Source: Rotaria sp. Silwood1 | Taxonomy: Eukaryota > Rotifera > Eurotatoria > Philodinida > Philodinidae | Assembly: GCA_905250075.1 (NCBI GenBank) | Contig: CAJNOP010000234.1 | Location: 69,723 to 133,722 of the forward strand | Length of the DNA: 64,000 bases | Direction of reading: 5' to 3' | Part shown: positions 55,119-64,000 of the stretch, piece after piece | Layout: the number at the start of each line of letters is the position of its first letter | Position numbering within the stretch: the first letter of the stretch is position 1 | Program-made: the position numbers and the translations under genes | The notes under the pieces: generated by a model | Told to the model about the DNA's origin: nothing | The model's input: the letters and a program-made list of their open reading frames with translations, nothing else | Databases searched by the model: none

Positions 55119-57233
55119 ATGATGACATTAAGATCAATTTTCTCTATAATTCAACTGATATCAATTATAAATTTGGTAAAATTAGAAAATGTTTGTCTGG
55201 ACAATCCCGTATTAACTTGTTATTGTAAAGATGAAATGGAATATGTATCTTGTATTGGAAAAAGTGATATAAATGATAGTTTCGTCGATTGGTCATCATT
55301 TGCTTCAGTAAATGATCGTCGATATTCATTTACATTTATAAATTTGACACGATTAACATCTTCAACATTTACTAATTTTGCAACAACGTTTCCTTTGAGT
55401 GATTTGGTGACTGAATTCACATTCATTTCAGGTTTGAATGAAATTGGAGAATATGCATTTAAAGAATTGGATTACTATTCAGATGAACCTATTGATATAA
55501 CATTTACTTCACCACAAAATTTCAAACTTGCTGATTATGCATTTGGTCAAGTTAAATATTTCGAAGTAATTATTGATAGTATTCAATATAGTTATATAAA
55601 TAATCTTCCATATGAATTTAATTTGAAATCAATGGATGGTTCGACATTCTATCAAATGAGTATTATCAATTCTGGTCAAATAAAATTTATTTCAAACGGA
55701 CCGTCAACTATTGAATTTACTGCTGAACTAACAGTGGCTAATTGTTCATTAAGAAATGCAAGTCTTCTTATCGAAAGTCTTTCTGACACTATTGTTGATT
55801 TAGATTTATCATCGAATAAATTGATTTCAATACCATCACTAATGAATTTTCAAGAGATGAGAGAAATTGATTTGAAGAATAATTTAATTGAAGAAATAAC
55901 AAAAAATATTTTTAATAATATGGCAAATTTATGGCGAATAGATTTATCTAATAATCGAATAAGAAATATCGAACCTGATTCATTCGTTGGAGTGGCTTTA
56001 ATTGAATTAGAATTAAATACAAATTTGTTAACATCACTTGAAACATTAACAAATGGCAATGAAAGAATATCATTTTTAAATCCATTAAATAAATCATTGG
56101 CTTTCTTCGGAATATCAAATAATTTAATAGATAATCTTAATCCATTGAAATATATGACGAATTTAGAGAATATTACATCATGTTGTAATCAAATTAAGAA
56201 ATTAGATCCTAATATGTTTAGTCAAGCAAGTCAACTTGAATGGCTCGATTTAAGTTATAATCAAATCGAAGATATCAATTCAATGGCTTTCAATGGAACG
56301 GTTATACAAAATTTAAATTTGGCCGGAAATCCAATATCATCTATTGAAACAAATTTAGAAGATATTAAAAATGAAACAAGTTCATTTCTCTATCCAATAT
56401 CATCAACTATTTTAAGTCTATCATTTTCTAATTGTACTAATTTGATGGAAATAAATTGGTTTGTCATATCAAAACTTGAAATATTAAGTAATTTGGATCT
56501 TTCTCAACTGAATAAGACAAATTATTTTTGGATTTATCGAAAAACGTTTATAAATAATCAAGATTCAATTATCAATTGGAATTATCCACCAGGACCACGT
56601 TTAATTCTTAATGGAATTCAATTCAATGACAAGGATTATTGCTTAACTAAACCAATTTCACATATATTGAATAAAACAACTTTAATTATTGATATTAATC
56701 ATCCATGCAATTGTTTCATTTTCAAGTTTAAAGATTTGTTTGATCCCGAACAACAGCCAAATTGTATACGAAATGATTCAGTTATCAATGAGTTAACGAA
56801 TCGATGTGAAAATAGTGATGCATTTTGTGAATTATTAATAAATGGAACAACAACTTCTCCATTTACGAAATGGACATCATCATCATCATCATCGCCTCTT
56901 TATTCAATAACATCATTAAGTTTACCTCCAATGACAACCGCTGATGAAAAAACAATAACGACAACAGTTTCAGCGATGTTAACCTTTGAATGGAGTACAG
57001 TCACAAGAGAAGAATCATCAATATCAAATTCTATGACCAGCACTCAATTTTCATTAAAACCATCAAATAAAAATCAAAAATGGAAAATTATTTTAGCTAC
57101 AACAATTCCAGGCATATGCATTATTGTTTTTAGTTTAATTATTGTTTACATTTTAAAAAGAAAAAAACTGGAAAAATTCGATGAAAATTTTGAGATGAAA
57201 CAAAAAATCTTACATGACTCTTATGAACAATAA
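55119..57233 (+). CDS. LRR single-pass membrane protein
   Basis: 704 residues, single exon, starting at the first of two adjacent ATGs. A signal peptide (SIFSIIQLISIINLVKL) leads to an N-terminal Cys cap (CLDNPVLTCYCKDEMEYVSC). Leucine-rich repeats are clearest at about residues 225-410, with LDLSSNKLISIP, IDLKNNLIEEI, IDLSNNRIRNIEPDSF, WLDLSYNQIEDI and LNLAGNPISSI. A C-terminal cap with paired Cys (HPCNCFIF to CELLING) lies near 528-571. A Ser/Thr-rich stalk follows, with a TM helix at about 657-679 and a short basic/acidic tail of about 25 residues with no signalling domain. Many N-glycosylation sequons. The plan matches LRR adhesion or recognition receptors of animals; the ligand is unknown. 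Confidence 0.88.
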   Translation: MMTLRSIFSIIQLISIINLVKLENVCLDNPVLTCYCKDEMEYVSCIGKSDINDSFVDWSSFASVNDRRYSFTFINLTRLTSSTFTNFATTFPLSDLVTEFTFISGLNEIGEYAFKELDYYSDEPIDITFTSPQNFKLADYAFGQVKYFEVIIDSIQYSYINNLPYEFNLKSMDGSTFYQMSIINSGQIKFISNGPSTIEFTAELTVANCSLRNASLLIESLSDTIVDLDLSSNKLISIPSLMNFQEMREIDLKNNLIEEITKNIFNNMANLWRIDLSNNRIRNIEPDSFVGVALIELELNTNLLTSLETLTNGNERISFLNPLNKSLAFFGISNNLIDNLNPLKYMTNLENITSCCNQIKKLDPNMFSQASQLEWLDLSYNQIEDINSMAFNGTVIQNLNLAGNPISSIETNLEDIKNETSSFLYPISSTILSLSFSNCTNLMEINWFVISKLEILSNLDLSQLNKTNYFWIYRKTFINNQDSIINWNYPPGPRLILNGIQFNDKDYCLTKPISHILNKTTLIIDINHPCNCFIFKFKDLFDPEQQPNCIRNDSVINELTNRCENSDAFCELLINGTTTSPFTKWTSSSSSSPLYSITSLSLPPMTTADEKTITTTVSAMLTFEWSTVTREESSISNSMTSTQFSLKPSNKNQKWKIILATTIPGICIIVFSLIIVYILKRKKLEKFDENFEMKQKILHDSYEQ

Positions 57234-58797
57234 TCTCATCAGATTATTTTATTCATATTATTGCATTATAACGATTTAGGATGTCACTTTGCTATTTATT
57301 TTTATCATAATTTTCTTTATTTGTGTTATTTTAATGATATTAGAGCTTTTGTTCTTCTTTATTAACAATAGATAAAATTGTTTTTTCTTATTTAATTACT
57401 TATTATCAGTAATAAGTTATAATAAACCAAAAGATGCAATATAGGATTGATGAATAAGAGAGAGAAGATATTTGAACATAGATCTTATTTATTGAGTGAA
57501 TATTATTTTATTAATCTTCTCACAAATGTTAAATGCATAGAATAGAAAGGTGATGGACAATAAGATCTACTCATGCTTTATATAACTCATTTTCATTACA
57601 ACTTTTTCGTTTTCGAAAAAAAAGAATATAATTTTTCTGAATTTAAATATTTCATTTTGTACTAAGTTTTATTCATTGAGACACAAAAAAAACATAGAAC
57701 TCTGTTCTTACAAATTTAAGAAAACATGTTGGTAAAGTTTATAGAATGAAACAATATTTGATTAAATCATATACAAATAGTTATTGTATGAATAAGTTTA
57801 TTTCAATAGCAGTTCAGAAATACGTCGAGTCGCATTATACTACCGTTCATAGACGTTTATATCAATTATTGATCAAATCTTGAAAAGATTTAAGAAATAT
57901 ACAGGTGATATTGAGTGAAATATGTTATTTATTTAATCATTACGCAAGATTTATCTTTATCGAGAAAAAAATTTTATTGAGAAACTTTGCTTAGGTTGTA
58001 GATGTGGGTGTGTGTGTAAGTGAATAGAATATCATATACCCACATCCACACCCAAAATTTTCTTTAGTTTAAAAAAAAATAGCTTCACCATTTCTACAGG
58101 GAATCGTTCTGAGAATTATTCCCAATCGATGTTATTATCGCACATGTGGAGATAGCTTAAGTTTTGAAAAGACTAATTGACAATTTTTGCCTGCACTGAT
58201 TTTAACAATCATTCGCAAACTCTCGTTGTCAAATGACTTCGGTTTCCAAAAGATAACTTGACAATTGCTGAGATGGTTTATAGTAACAATTATACTTAAT
58301 CGATGTTACTTACAATCATCAAAAAATCATCTGGTTTTTAGAAAAATATACTGTCGGATTATTCTCCTGAGAAGAGCTTTGTCTCCATCTTGACAAACAA
58401 AGTAATTTTATTCGTCGAGTTTTGCAGTTTTTATCTAATAAAGTCAAATAGATTTATGTAGAGGAAATCAACGATGCATTGAATATCAGTGAATTCCATT
58501 GTATGAAAAATTGAGGCTTAATTTCTATGGTCATGATTTTTACTTCAATAATCCCTATATGTAACTGCTGCCCATCTATCTATGAAATATTGCTAGCGAG
58601 TAAACAAAAAAAAGTTAATAAAAAAGTCAAATCAAAGCTAATAAAAATATGGTGTACTACTGATAAAGACATCACTTGCTCATTCAATCTAAATAGATGT
58701 TACATGAATCTAGATAGTATTTTCTGTGAAGCAAAAAAACCTCCAGAGAGAAATTGTAAAGACCTGTAATTCTCAAACTTCATCATAAATTTTAAAC
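57234..58797. other. intergenic region
   Basis: Holds AATAAA words after the LRR gene (57421) and one GT/CA hairpin. A short ATG frame at 58527-58769 (80 codons, several Cys) is not recognised and left uncalled. Confidence 0.45.
57993..58054. repeat. GT/CA hairpin repeat
   Basis: The arm aggttgtagatgtgggtgtg is followed by tacccacatccacaccc after an AT-rich loop; one of the cleanest stems. Confidence 0.7.
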
Positions 58798-59707
58798 ATG
58801 CTACAAGACAATATTGAAACACTTAAGCTTGCAACCAAACAAATATGGTTTTACGGTCCTTATTGGTAATTCGATTTATATTCTAATCTTTAGAACAAAG
58901 CTAAAAGCCAATTCGTGTTCATTCTATTTACTAACGGGTGATATTACTAACTCGCTTGCACTATTAACTAATCTTGTACCTGTTATCATCGATTTTCTAT
59001 ACGATAAATATCTCACTAGATCAATCCCTATTTTATGTAAACTTTGGTCTTATGTACCAGCTGCCTTTACCACCATGTCAATATTAATGCTATGTTTTGC
59101 AACTGTTGATCGCTATTGTTCGACAAGTCGCGATGTACGTCGACGAAACTGGAGTTCACTAAAAGTTGCTAAAATCTCAATTTTAATTGCTCTTATGGTC
59201 TCATTTTCACTTCCGATACCTGATTTTTTCTATATAGGCATTAAACAAGAACATTGCGGCTATATTTCAATAGGTTATGATAAATATTTCACCTATTTTA
59301 TGGCTCCAGTTTTACTAGCAATTTTTCCAGTTTCTATTCTATCAATCTTCGGTTTTCTAACTCGTCGAAATCTTAGAAAATGTACTGCAACAGCACAAAA
59401 AACAGCAGCGCAACGTATAAATCATCAATTAAGCCGTATGTTACTCATGCAAATTGTATGGTTTTTAATATCAACTCTAACATTGTTCGGAGTTAAATTA
59501 TATTCTACAATAGTATTGAATAGACGACAAGCAACTGAGACAACAGCAATCGAATCCTTAATCCAATCAATTGCATTTCTCTTCTATCGTTCTTATCAAA
59601 GTGGAAGCTTTTATGTATATGTTTTAACATCAGCGACTTATCGTAGCGGACTCAAGAAAATTCTAAGGGAAATTTATAGAAGAATATCGAGAACAGCCAG
59701 TACTTGA
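58798..59707 (+). CDS. class A (rhodopsin-like) GPCR, disrupted in TM1
   Basis: The main frame (from about 58850) gives GNSIYILIF (TM1), SFYLLTGDITNSL (TM2), the TM3 with CKLWSY and a DRY motif (ATVDRYCSTSRD), TM4, the extracellular Cys (QEHCGYIS), TM5, TM6 (RMLLMQIVWFLIS) and TM7 (SGSFYVYVLTS, in place of NPxxY). This follows the large orphan GPCR family of bdelloid rotifers. The main frame has no ATG upstream of TM1. An ATG at 58798 in another frame reads a typical N-terminus (LATKQIWFYGPYW) and then stops at 58864-58866. The two must be joined near 58845-58860, so there is a small indel: a real mutation (pseudogene) or an assembly error. No intron with usable GT..AG rescues it. Confidence 0.78.
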
Positions 59708-60706
59708 AACACATTTCGAAATTGAAATTTTTACAATGATTAACATATACTCGCAACCCTCTACGTGTTTTCTTTGAATATCTAGACATTTCTAGAATCA
59801 AATGCTAACTTCGATATACAGTGAGTACCAAAATTGATCAACAAGGTTTATTTTCAATTATTNNNNNNNNNNNNNNNNNNNNNNNNNNNNNNNNNNNNNN
59901 NNNNNNNNNNNNNNNNNNNNNNNNNNNNNNNNNNNNNNNNNNNNNNNNNNNNNNNNNNNNNNATCGTTTTAAAATGTGGCAGAAAACTTAGAATTTGTGA
60001 AATGGTTTTCTCATTTATTGTCGTCTATTGCCAAGTATTGTCTTCTAGTAGAAGAGAAAACCTTGAATATCAGAATTTGTGTCCTCATTTATTGTATTCT
60101 GGTGAGGGAAAAACCTAGAATTTAAGAATTCGTATTGTTACGTATTGTCATTTATTGTCTTGTACTCGGAAAGAAACTGAAAATTTAGAAATTTGCATTG
60201 GGTATAAGTGTATGTGTGGCTGTAGAGGGTGGGTGTGGATGTGGGTATATATCAGATCACACCCACATATTAAAGCATCGTTTCTGCATCGTATTTTGAG
60301 CAACATTTTTGAATAACTGCCTCTTTTTTCATTTTTTTTTATTATCTAGTTGAAACATTCTAACGCTGAAATGTAGAAACCATTCATTTCGACAACAGGT
60401 TGTCATGCAAGAGCTGCTTGAAATTCACACATTGCATGTAATATTGAACACATTATGCATTTCTTTTGAGACACTATCCAAAGTAGTCTGCAAAGCAAAT
60501 AGGTTGAATCAGAGTTTTTTAAACGCAAACATCGACGAAAAGATATATCCAAGAAATCATCAAACAGCATATCCAACCTTATTTTTTTTTATTTTTCATT
60601 AAAAGAATAATAAATCGATAATTTGTAAGAACGATGCACTTATGTTCAATGTCGAACCGGTTTTCTGCACTGATTGTATATGTTTATGATTGAGCTCTAG
60701 TTGACA
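59708..60706. other. intergenic region with gap and degenerate tandem repeat
   Basis: 100 N at 59863-59962 mark a scaffold gap of unknown size. 59985-60180 holds about three worn copies of a roughly 70-bp unit (ttagaatttgtg, catttattgt, ttctagt.gaagagaaaacc), which may explain the gap. A GT/CA hairpin follows. A Cys-poor open frame at 60405-60602 is not supported. Confidence 0.55.
60200..60269. repeat. GT/CA hairpin repeat
   Basis: The G-rich arm gagggtgggtgtggatgtgg is matched by cacacccacata. Confidence 0.7.
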
Positions 60707-61434
60707 TCAATGAAGAGGTGAACCCGAATAAGCGAATAATATTCCACGAAAAAAGAACAAAATTGAACCAGAAATAACATTGAAAATCAACTGTGCAAAA
60801 AGCAACTGGTAAAATAAAATAGAACACCGATAAGGGCTAGTTACGGATGCAGAAATTTGAGCAGTTGTTTGTAATTTTTTTATATCAGAAATAGCGGCAA
60901 GCATAGACAACATATTCATCATGGATGGACACAGGTAAACTACCAGCATATGGAATCCATTTTTTAAAGGAAAAGCCTTTTCCGATATAGCTTTGTAACA
61001 ATAACAGATAATCATTAGAACAAGATAATATATCTGAATAGAAAGAACAGCCTTTGTAACATTAAGAGAGGTTTCAGGTAGTGGGCATTTGAAGCAAAAA
61101 ATAACTAGGACAATGTGTATTATAACGAGCAAGATGAGCAACCCAAGCCACACAAGTCCATGCCATTTTTGATGGCATATCTCTGTGCGAAGCAGATTTT
61201 GAGAACATCTTTCAGCGCACGATAAAGTCTGAGCTGTTGGTGCTGGTTCAAACTGGAGTCGAGGTCTTGCTAAAGATGGAATAATCGAATCAGCATACAG
61301 CGAAGTAGAGTGAATAGTGTAACTAGGCCATCTAGTTCATGTCTGGCTACGGTGGAATATTCAGGAGGTGAATCCGAAGAGATGTTAGAATAACTTGGAG
61401 GTGAAGACGATAGCGCTTGTGTCTCATCAGCCAT
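60707..61434 (-). CDS. four-TM protein with PPxY motifs, interrupted frame
   Basis: An ATG at 61434 begins MADETQALSSSPPSYSN and reaches PPEYSTVARHELDG before the frame ends at TAG, 54 codons in. From about 61338 a different frame is open to the stop at 60707 and reads SYTIHSTSLYADSIIPSLAR, a Cys cluster (CAERCSQNL, EICHQKW) and then four membrane segments (VWLGLLILLVIIHIVLVIF, LSIQIYYLVLMIICYCY, MLVVYLCPSMMNMLSML, LLFAQLIFNVISGSILFFF). The two frames look like one protein of about 240 residues split by a 1-2 nt shift between 61338 and 61272; a 29-nt GT..AG segment there is too short for a trusted intron. PPSY and PPEY are WW-domain-binding motifs, as in some trafficking adaptors. No family recognised. 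Confidence 0.55.
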
Positions 61435-61901
61435 TTCTTACTAAAACAGAAAAAATTCTTTCGAAAATCAATAGTTGATTTTTTTTCTTTACAATAACAA
61501 CATATATGTCACATGTTTCCATTTTAGTTACACCCGTTTGAAAAGTAAGAGAAAGTATGACTCACTGACTGCATCAAATCACTGAACAAGATTTTTTTCA
61601 AGCAAACAAAGATTTTTGAAATATTGCTTATGGAGAGTCAAAGGCAGGGGCAGTGTCGCACCATTACGTAAAAGAACATAAAAAATTAAAGGAAGTTCTG
61701 AATGCAAAGACAAAATGCAGAAAACGATTATTCTCCTCACCGAAAACTAGGTCGATCATCAGCGGTGTTATATTTGATCTCGTCAAGTTTTCGATCATCT
61801 CATTGACGGGCAAGTCATCAAACAAAAACTATACGAATGCCAATGAGAGTGTTCCTCAAAACGAACAATAAATAGCATAAAAACTTCATATTGTATGCAT
61901 T
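61435..61901. other. upstream region of the four-TM gene
   Basis: No gene supported; an open frame at 61653-61871 lacks an ATG. Confidence 0.4.
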
Positions 61902-62531
61902 AACTCACGACGGAACATTCTCAAGTGATACCCGCCGTTTCAGTTCATATTGTGCCCAAAAGTAGATCTCGGTAAGACTAGAGAAACTCTAAAAGGGTTC
62001 GTGCCATGCGCCTTTGGAGCCGAGTTATGCCTAATTTACTGAATTTTCGGCCCTTCTTAGGGTACTGATCGAAAAATCAAATTACGAAGTTTCCATCTGA
62101 AATTTCTAACATAGATAGATATAGTTAGACCTAGAATATCCTGGAAGTTTCAGCCGAATAGAACGTTCCTTTGTCGAGTTATTGCATTTTCAATTAAACT
62201 CGACTTTTGTGAAATATCTGTCGCAAATGACTATTTTTTGGAGATTCAATATCTCCACATAGGAACATTCTATTCGGCTAAAACTTTCAGGATATTCTAG
62301 GTGTAACTATATCTATCTATGTTAGAAATTTCAGATGGAAACTTCGTAATTTGATTTTTCGATCAGTACCCTAAAAAGGGCCGAAAATTCAGTAAATTAG
62401 GCATAACTCGGCTCCAAGGGCGCAATGGCACGAACCCTTTTAGACTTTCTCTAGTCTTACCGAGATCTACTTTTGGGCACAATATGAGCTGAAACGGCGG
62501 GTATCACTTGAGAATGTTCCCTCGTCAGTTG
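61902..62531. mobile_element. 630-bp near-perfect foldback element
   Basis: Arms at 61912-62170 and 62261-62520 are inverted copies of about 259 bp with few mismatches (outer end ggaacattctcaagtgatac; inner end ccgaatagaacgttcct against aggaacattctattcgg). The similarity extends about 10 bp further out. The 90-bp centre has its own small hairpins (gtcgagtt..aactcgac, ggagattcaatatctcc). No coding capacity and no clear target duplication. The low arm divergence points to recent origin or arm-to-arm conversion. GC content is higher than the surroundings. Confidence 0.88.
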
Positions 62532-62754
62532 TCAATCGCATGCTGGTTTCAAGATAGTTCGTACTTATAATGCTATTGAAACAAAGCCGCTGCATTGTTG
62601 GACAACAAACAACTTTTCAATGATGTTCTTAATGCTTAGTGTATAATAAATTAAAGAGAAATTCACTATATATACCAAATGCCGATATTGAGTTTGATTT
62701 CTATCATTGTAAATATCGATGTCAGTAGAATGCTGATGCAGCTGCGGCTATAAT
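62532..62754. other. short intergenic stretch
   Basis: Nothing recognised. Confidence 0.35.
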
Positions 62755-62935
62755 CTATATTGATACATATATACTGGCATGCGTACTCATCCACGCTCGC
62801 ACTCCAAGCTTAGATGATAACATATAGAGAGCACTAGTACGTGATAGTACATCATTTATTGTTTTGATTTGACGAGATTCTTGTGATTCACCGGAATCAT
62901 CAGTTGTATTACTTTTTTTATCCAGCACAACTCTA
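62755..62935 (-). CDS. possible 3' exon of unknown gene
   Basis: A minus-strand frame of about 60 codons with protein-like composition: VLDKKSNTTDDSGESQES, then TINDVLSRTSALYMLSSKLG, then VRAWMSTHASIYVSI and a TAG at 62755-62757. There is no ATG at its start; an AG at about 62936 (gatattaagatag) could be a splice acceptor. I cannot place the upstream exon and do not recognise the product. Confidence 0.3.
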
Positions 62936-64000
62936 TCTTAATATCCATCAGATGTCAAAAATTATGCAAGTATTCGTCATCAACTTTTCGCCTAGCTTAG
63001 ATCTCCGATCTCATTCGTTTTAAAATCATTAATATTCACCATGCAGTTTTAGTTTGAATTCAGGTATAGGTGAATTTACAAGGTTAGACTAATGATGCTC
63101 TCACTCATACTCCACCCTTGGTACTTGTAATTTATGGAATGATGTTTGTTCTCTGAAGATGGTGTGGGTGTGGGTGGGTATTCTAAATAAACAAACATTT
63201 AGGATTTCGTGGACAAGCCAAATGACAATAGATAATCCGTAATAGGATTCAATCACTCCTTTCTCTATCGATTAAAAAACTTTTATACTGACTCCCACCC
63301 ATTTTCATCGCACGCCATCGAAAGTGTAACATCTACAGGAAGTCTAACTGCTACGAGAGAGTTCAAACAAATTCTTCTTCTGCTATTATGCAGCAATTGA
63401 TTAATATTTATATTTCATAAAAACGAAAAAAAGAATATACCGTAATAGTACTAATAGGACTAATTTATTGAAATCCAAAAAACAACATATATCTTATTCA
63501 TTTCTATATTGATATATTTGGTTATGACTGGCGTTTCAAAATGAATTGGTGGTTTCGTTTTTGATTCCAAATTGTACTAAAGATGACCGTATTTTACCAA
63601 CGTTAACAACTGAAAATGATCAAAAATTGTACAAATAAGGTATATGTTGTTTTTTGGACTTTAATAAATTAATTCTATTATTATTATTACTGCATATTCT
63701 TCTTTTCGTTTTCGTATAAATCCATTCTTTCAAGTTATTTTATTTGATATTGATATTTCATTTCTTTCTTAAACATTGTTTCCTTCTAATTTTTAATCAA
63801 AATTTAATTGCTATACATATTGTGTTCTTTGATAATCGAAAACGTATAATATCAAACTAATATTTACAGTTAATATATGATCGTTTCTGCTCATTTCTAT
63901 TTCAGAAATGTTTATTTTGTTGTACTCCAACGATGACATAAAAACTAATTTCGGTTGAATAATTCTTCGTAATGATGTACAAGGTTAGAAAAAAATGTTG
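62936..64000. other. right end of window, gene-poor
   Basis: No gene supported. Holds a G-rich block ggtgtgggtgtgggtggg (63161-63178) with C-rich partners on both sides (63103-63118 and about 63291-63300). Confidence 0.45.
63103..63180. repeat. GT/CA repeat, C-rich arm first
   Basis: actcatactccaccc precedes gatggtgtgggtgtgggtgg, the reverse arm order of most other copies. Confidence 0.5.

Noticed and set aside
58527-58769. 80-codon frame with six Cys upstream of the GPCR
   Set aside because: Not recognised, and too short to distinguish from chance in AT-rich DNA.
61653-61871. Lys-rich 72-codon frame upstream of the four-TM gene
   Set aside because: Starts with GTG only; no ATG and no splice acceptor evident.
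1-64000. CRISPR arrays, operons, ribosome binding sites, rRNA genes
   Set aside because: Nothing of the kind is visible, and introns and gene families show eukaryotic nuclear DNA.

Overview
The window reads as nuclear DNA of a bdelloid rotifer. It is AT-rich, has clear spliceosomal introns (one of 56 nt), and carries repeated ADP-ribosyltransferase/TPR genes, a degraded double-TIR gene, a bdelloid-style class A GPCR, a kiwellin-type gene otherwise typical of plants and fungi, and scattered short hairpins made of degenerate GTGTGG motifs (bdelloid telomeric hexamer TGTGGG). The genus is not certain; Rotaria, Adineta or a relative would fit. Nothing looks prokaryotic or organellar.

Layout. 1-3 kb: relic of a minus-strand gene with two TIR domains. 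3.0-8.1 kb (minus): a 1694-residue protein with a degenerate ART domain and 25 consecutive 42-residue TPR repeats. 10-13 kb: a DOMON-less cytochrome b561 protein and a small secreted LURP-one-like protein. 15-17 kb: a 984-bp foldback element flanked by TA, then GTTCCC and TTGAAAC minisatellites. 18.7-22 kb: a three-exon type II membrane protein, probably a glycosyltransferase. 22.3-47.2 kb: a head-to-tail array of one decayed and four intact ART-TPR genes, each carried on a duplicated unit of about 4 kb that includes leader and 3' flank. The array is interrupted by other inverted-repeat elements, one with an unsequenced 463-N centre between oppositely oriented 9-bp satellites. 48 kb: a small Thr-rich membrane protein. 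51.9-52.7 kb: the kiwellin-like gene. 55.1-57.2 kb: an LRR receptor-like membrane protein. 58.8-59.7 kb: a GPCR with a disrupted TM1. 60.7-61.4 kb (minus): a four-TM protein with PPxY motifs and a broken frame. 61.9-62.5 kb: a 630-bp near-perfect foldback.

How the genes relate. The ART-TPR genes share one architecture: an uncharacterised N-terminal alpha/beta domain, an R-S-E class ART domain, and C-terminal TPRs. The four tandem copies keep the R, S and ExE motifs and look catalytically competent. The large protein has the same N-terminal plan but has lost the Arg, changed the Ser and converted ExE to QxE, while greatly expanding its TPR array, which suggests a change from enzyme to scaffold. 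With the TIR relic, this makes a local concentration of NAD-related domain families. A common pathway is inference only.

Three N-runs (10, 463 and 100 N) mark assembly gaps. The 10-N gap is flanked by the same 47 bp on both sides and is probably an unmerged overlap.
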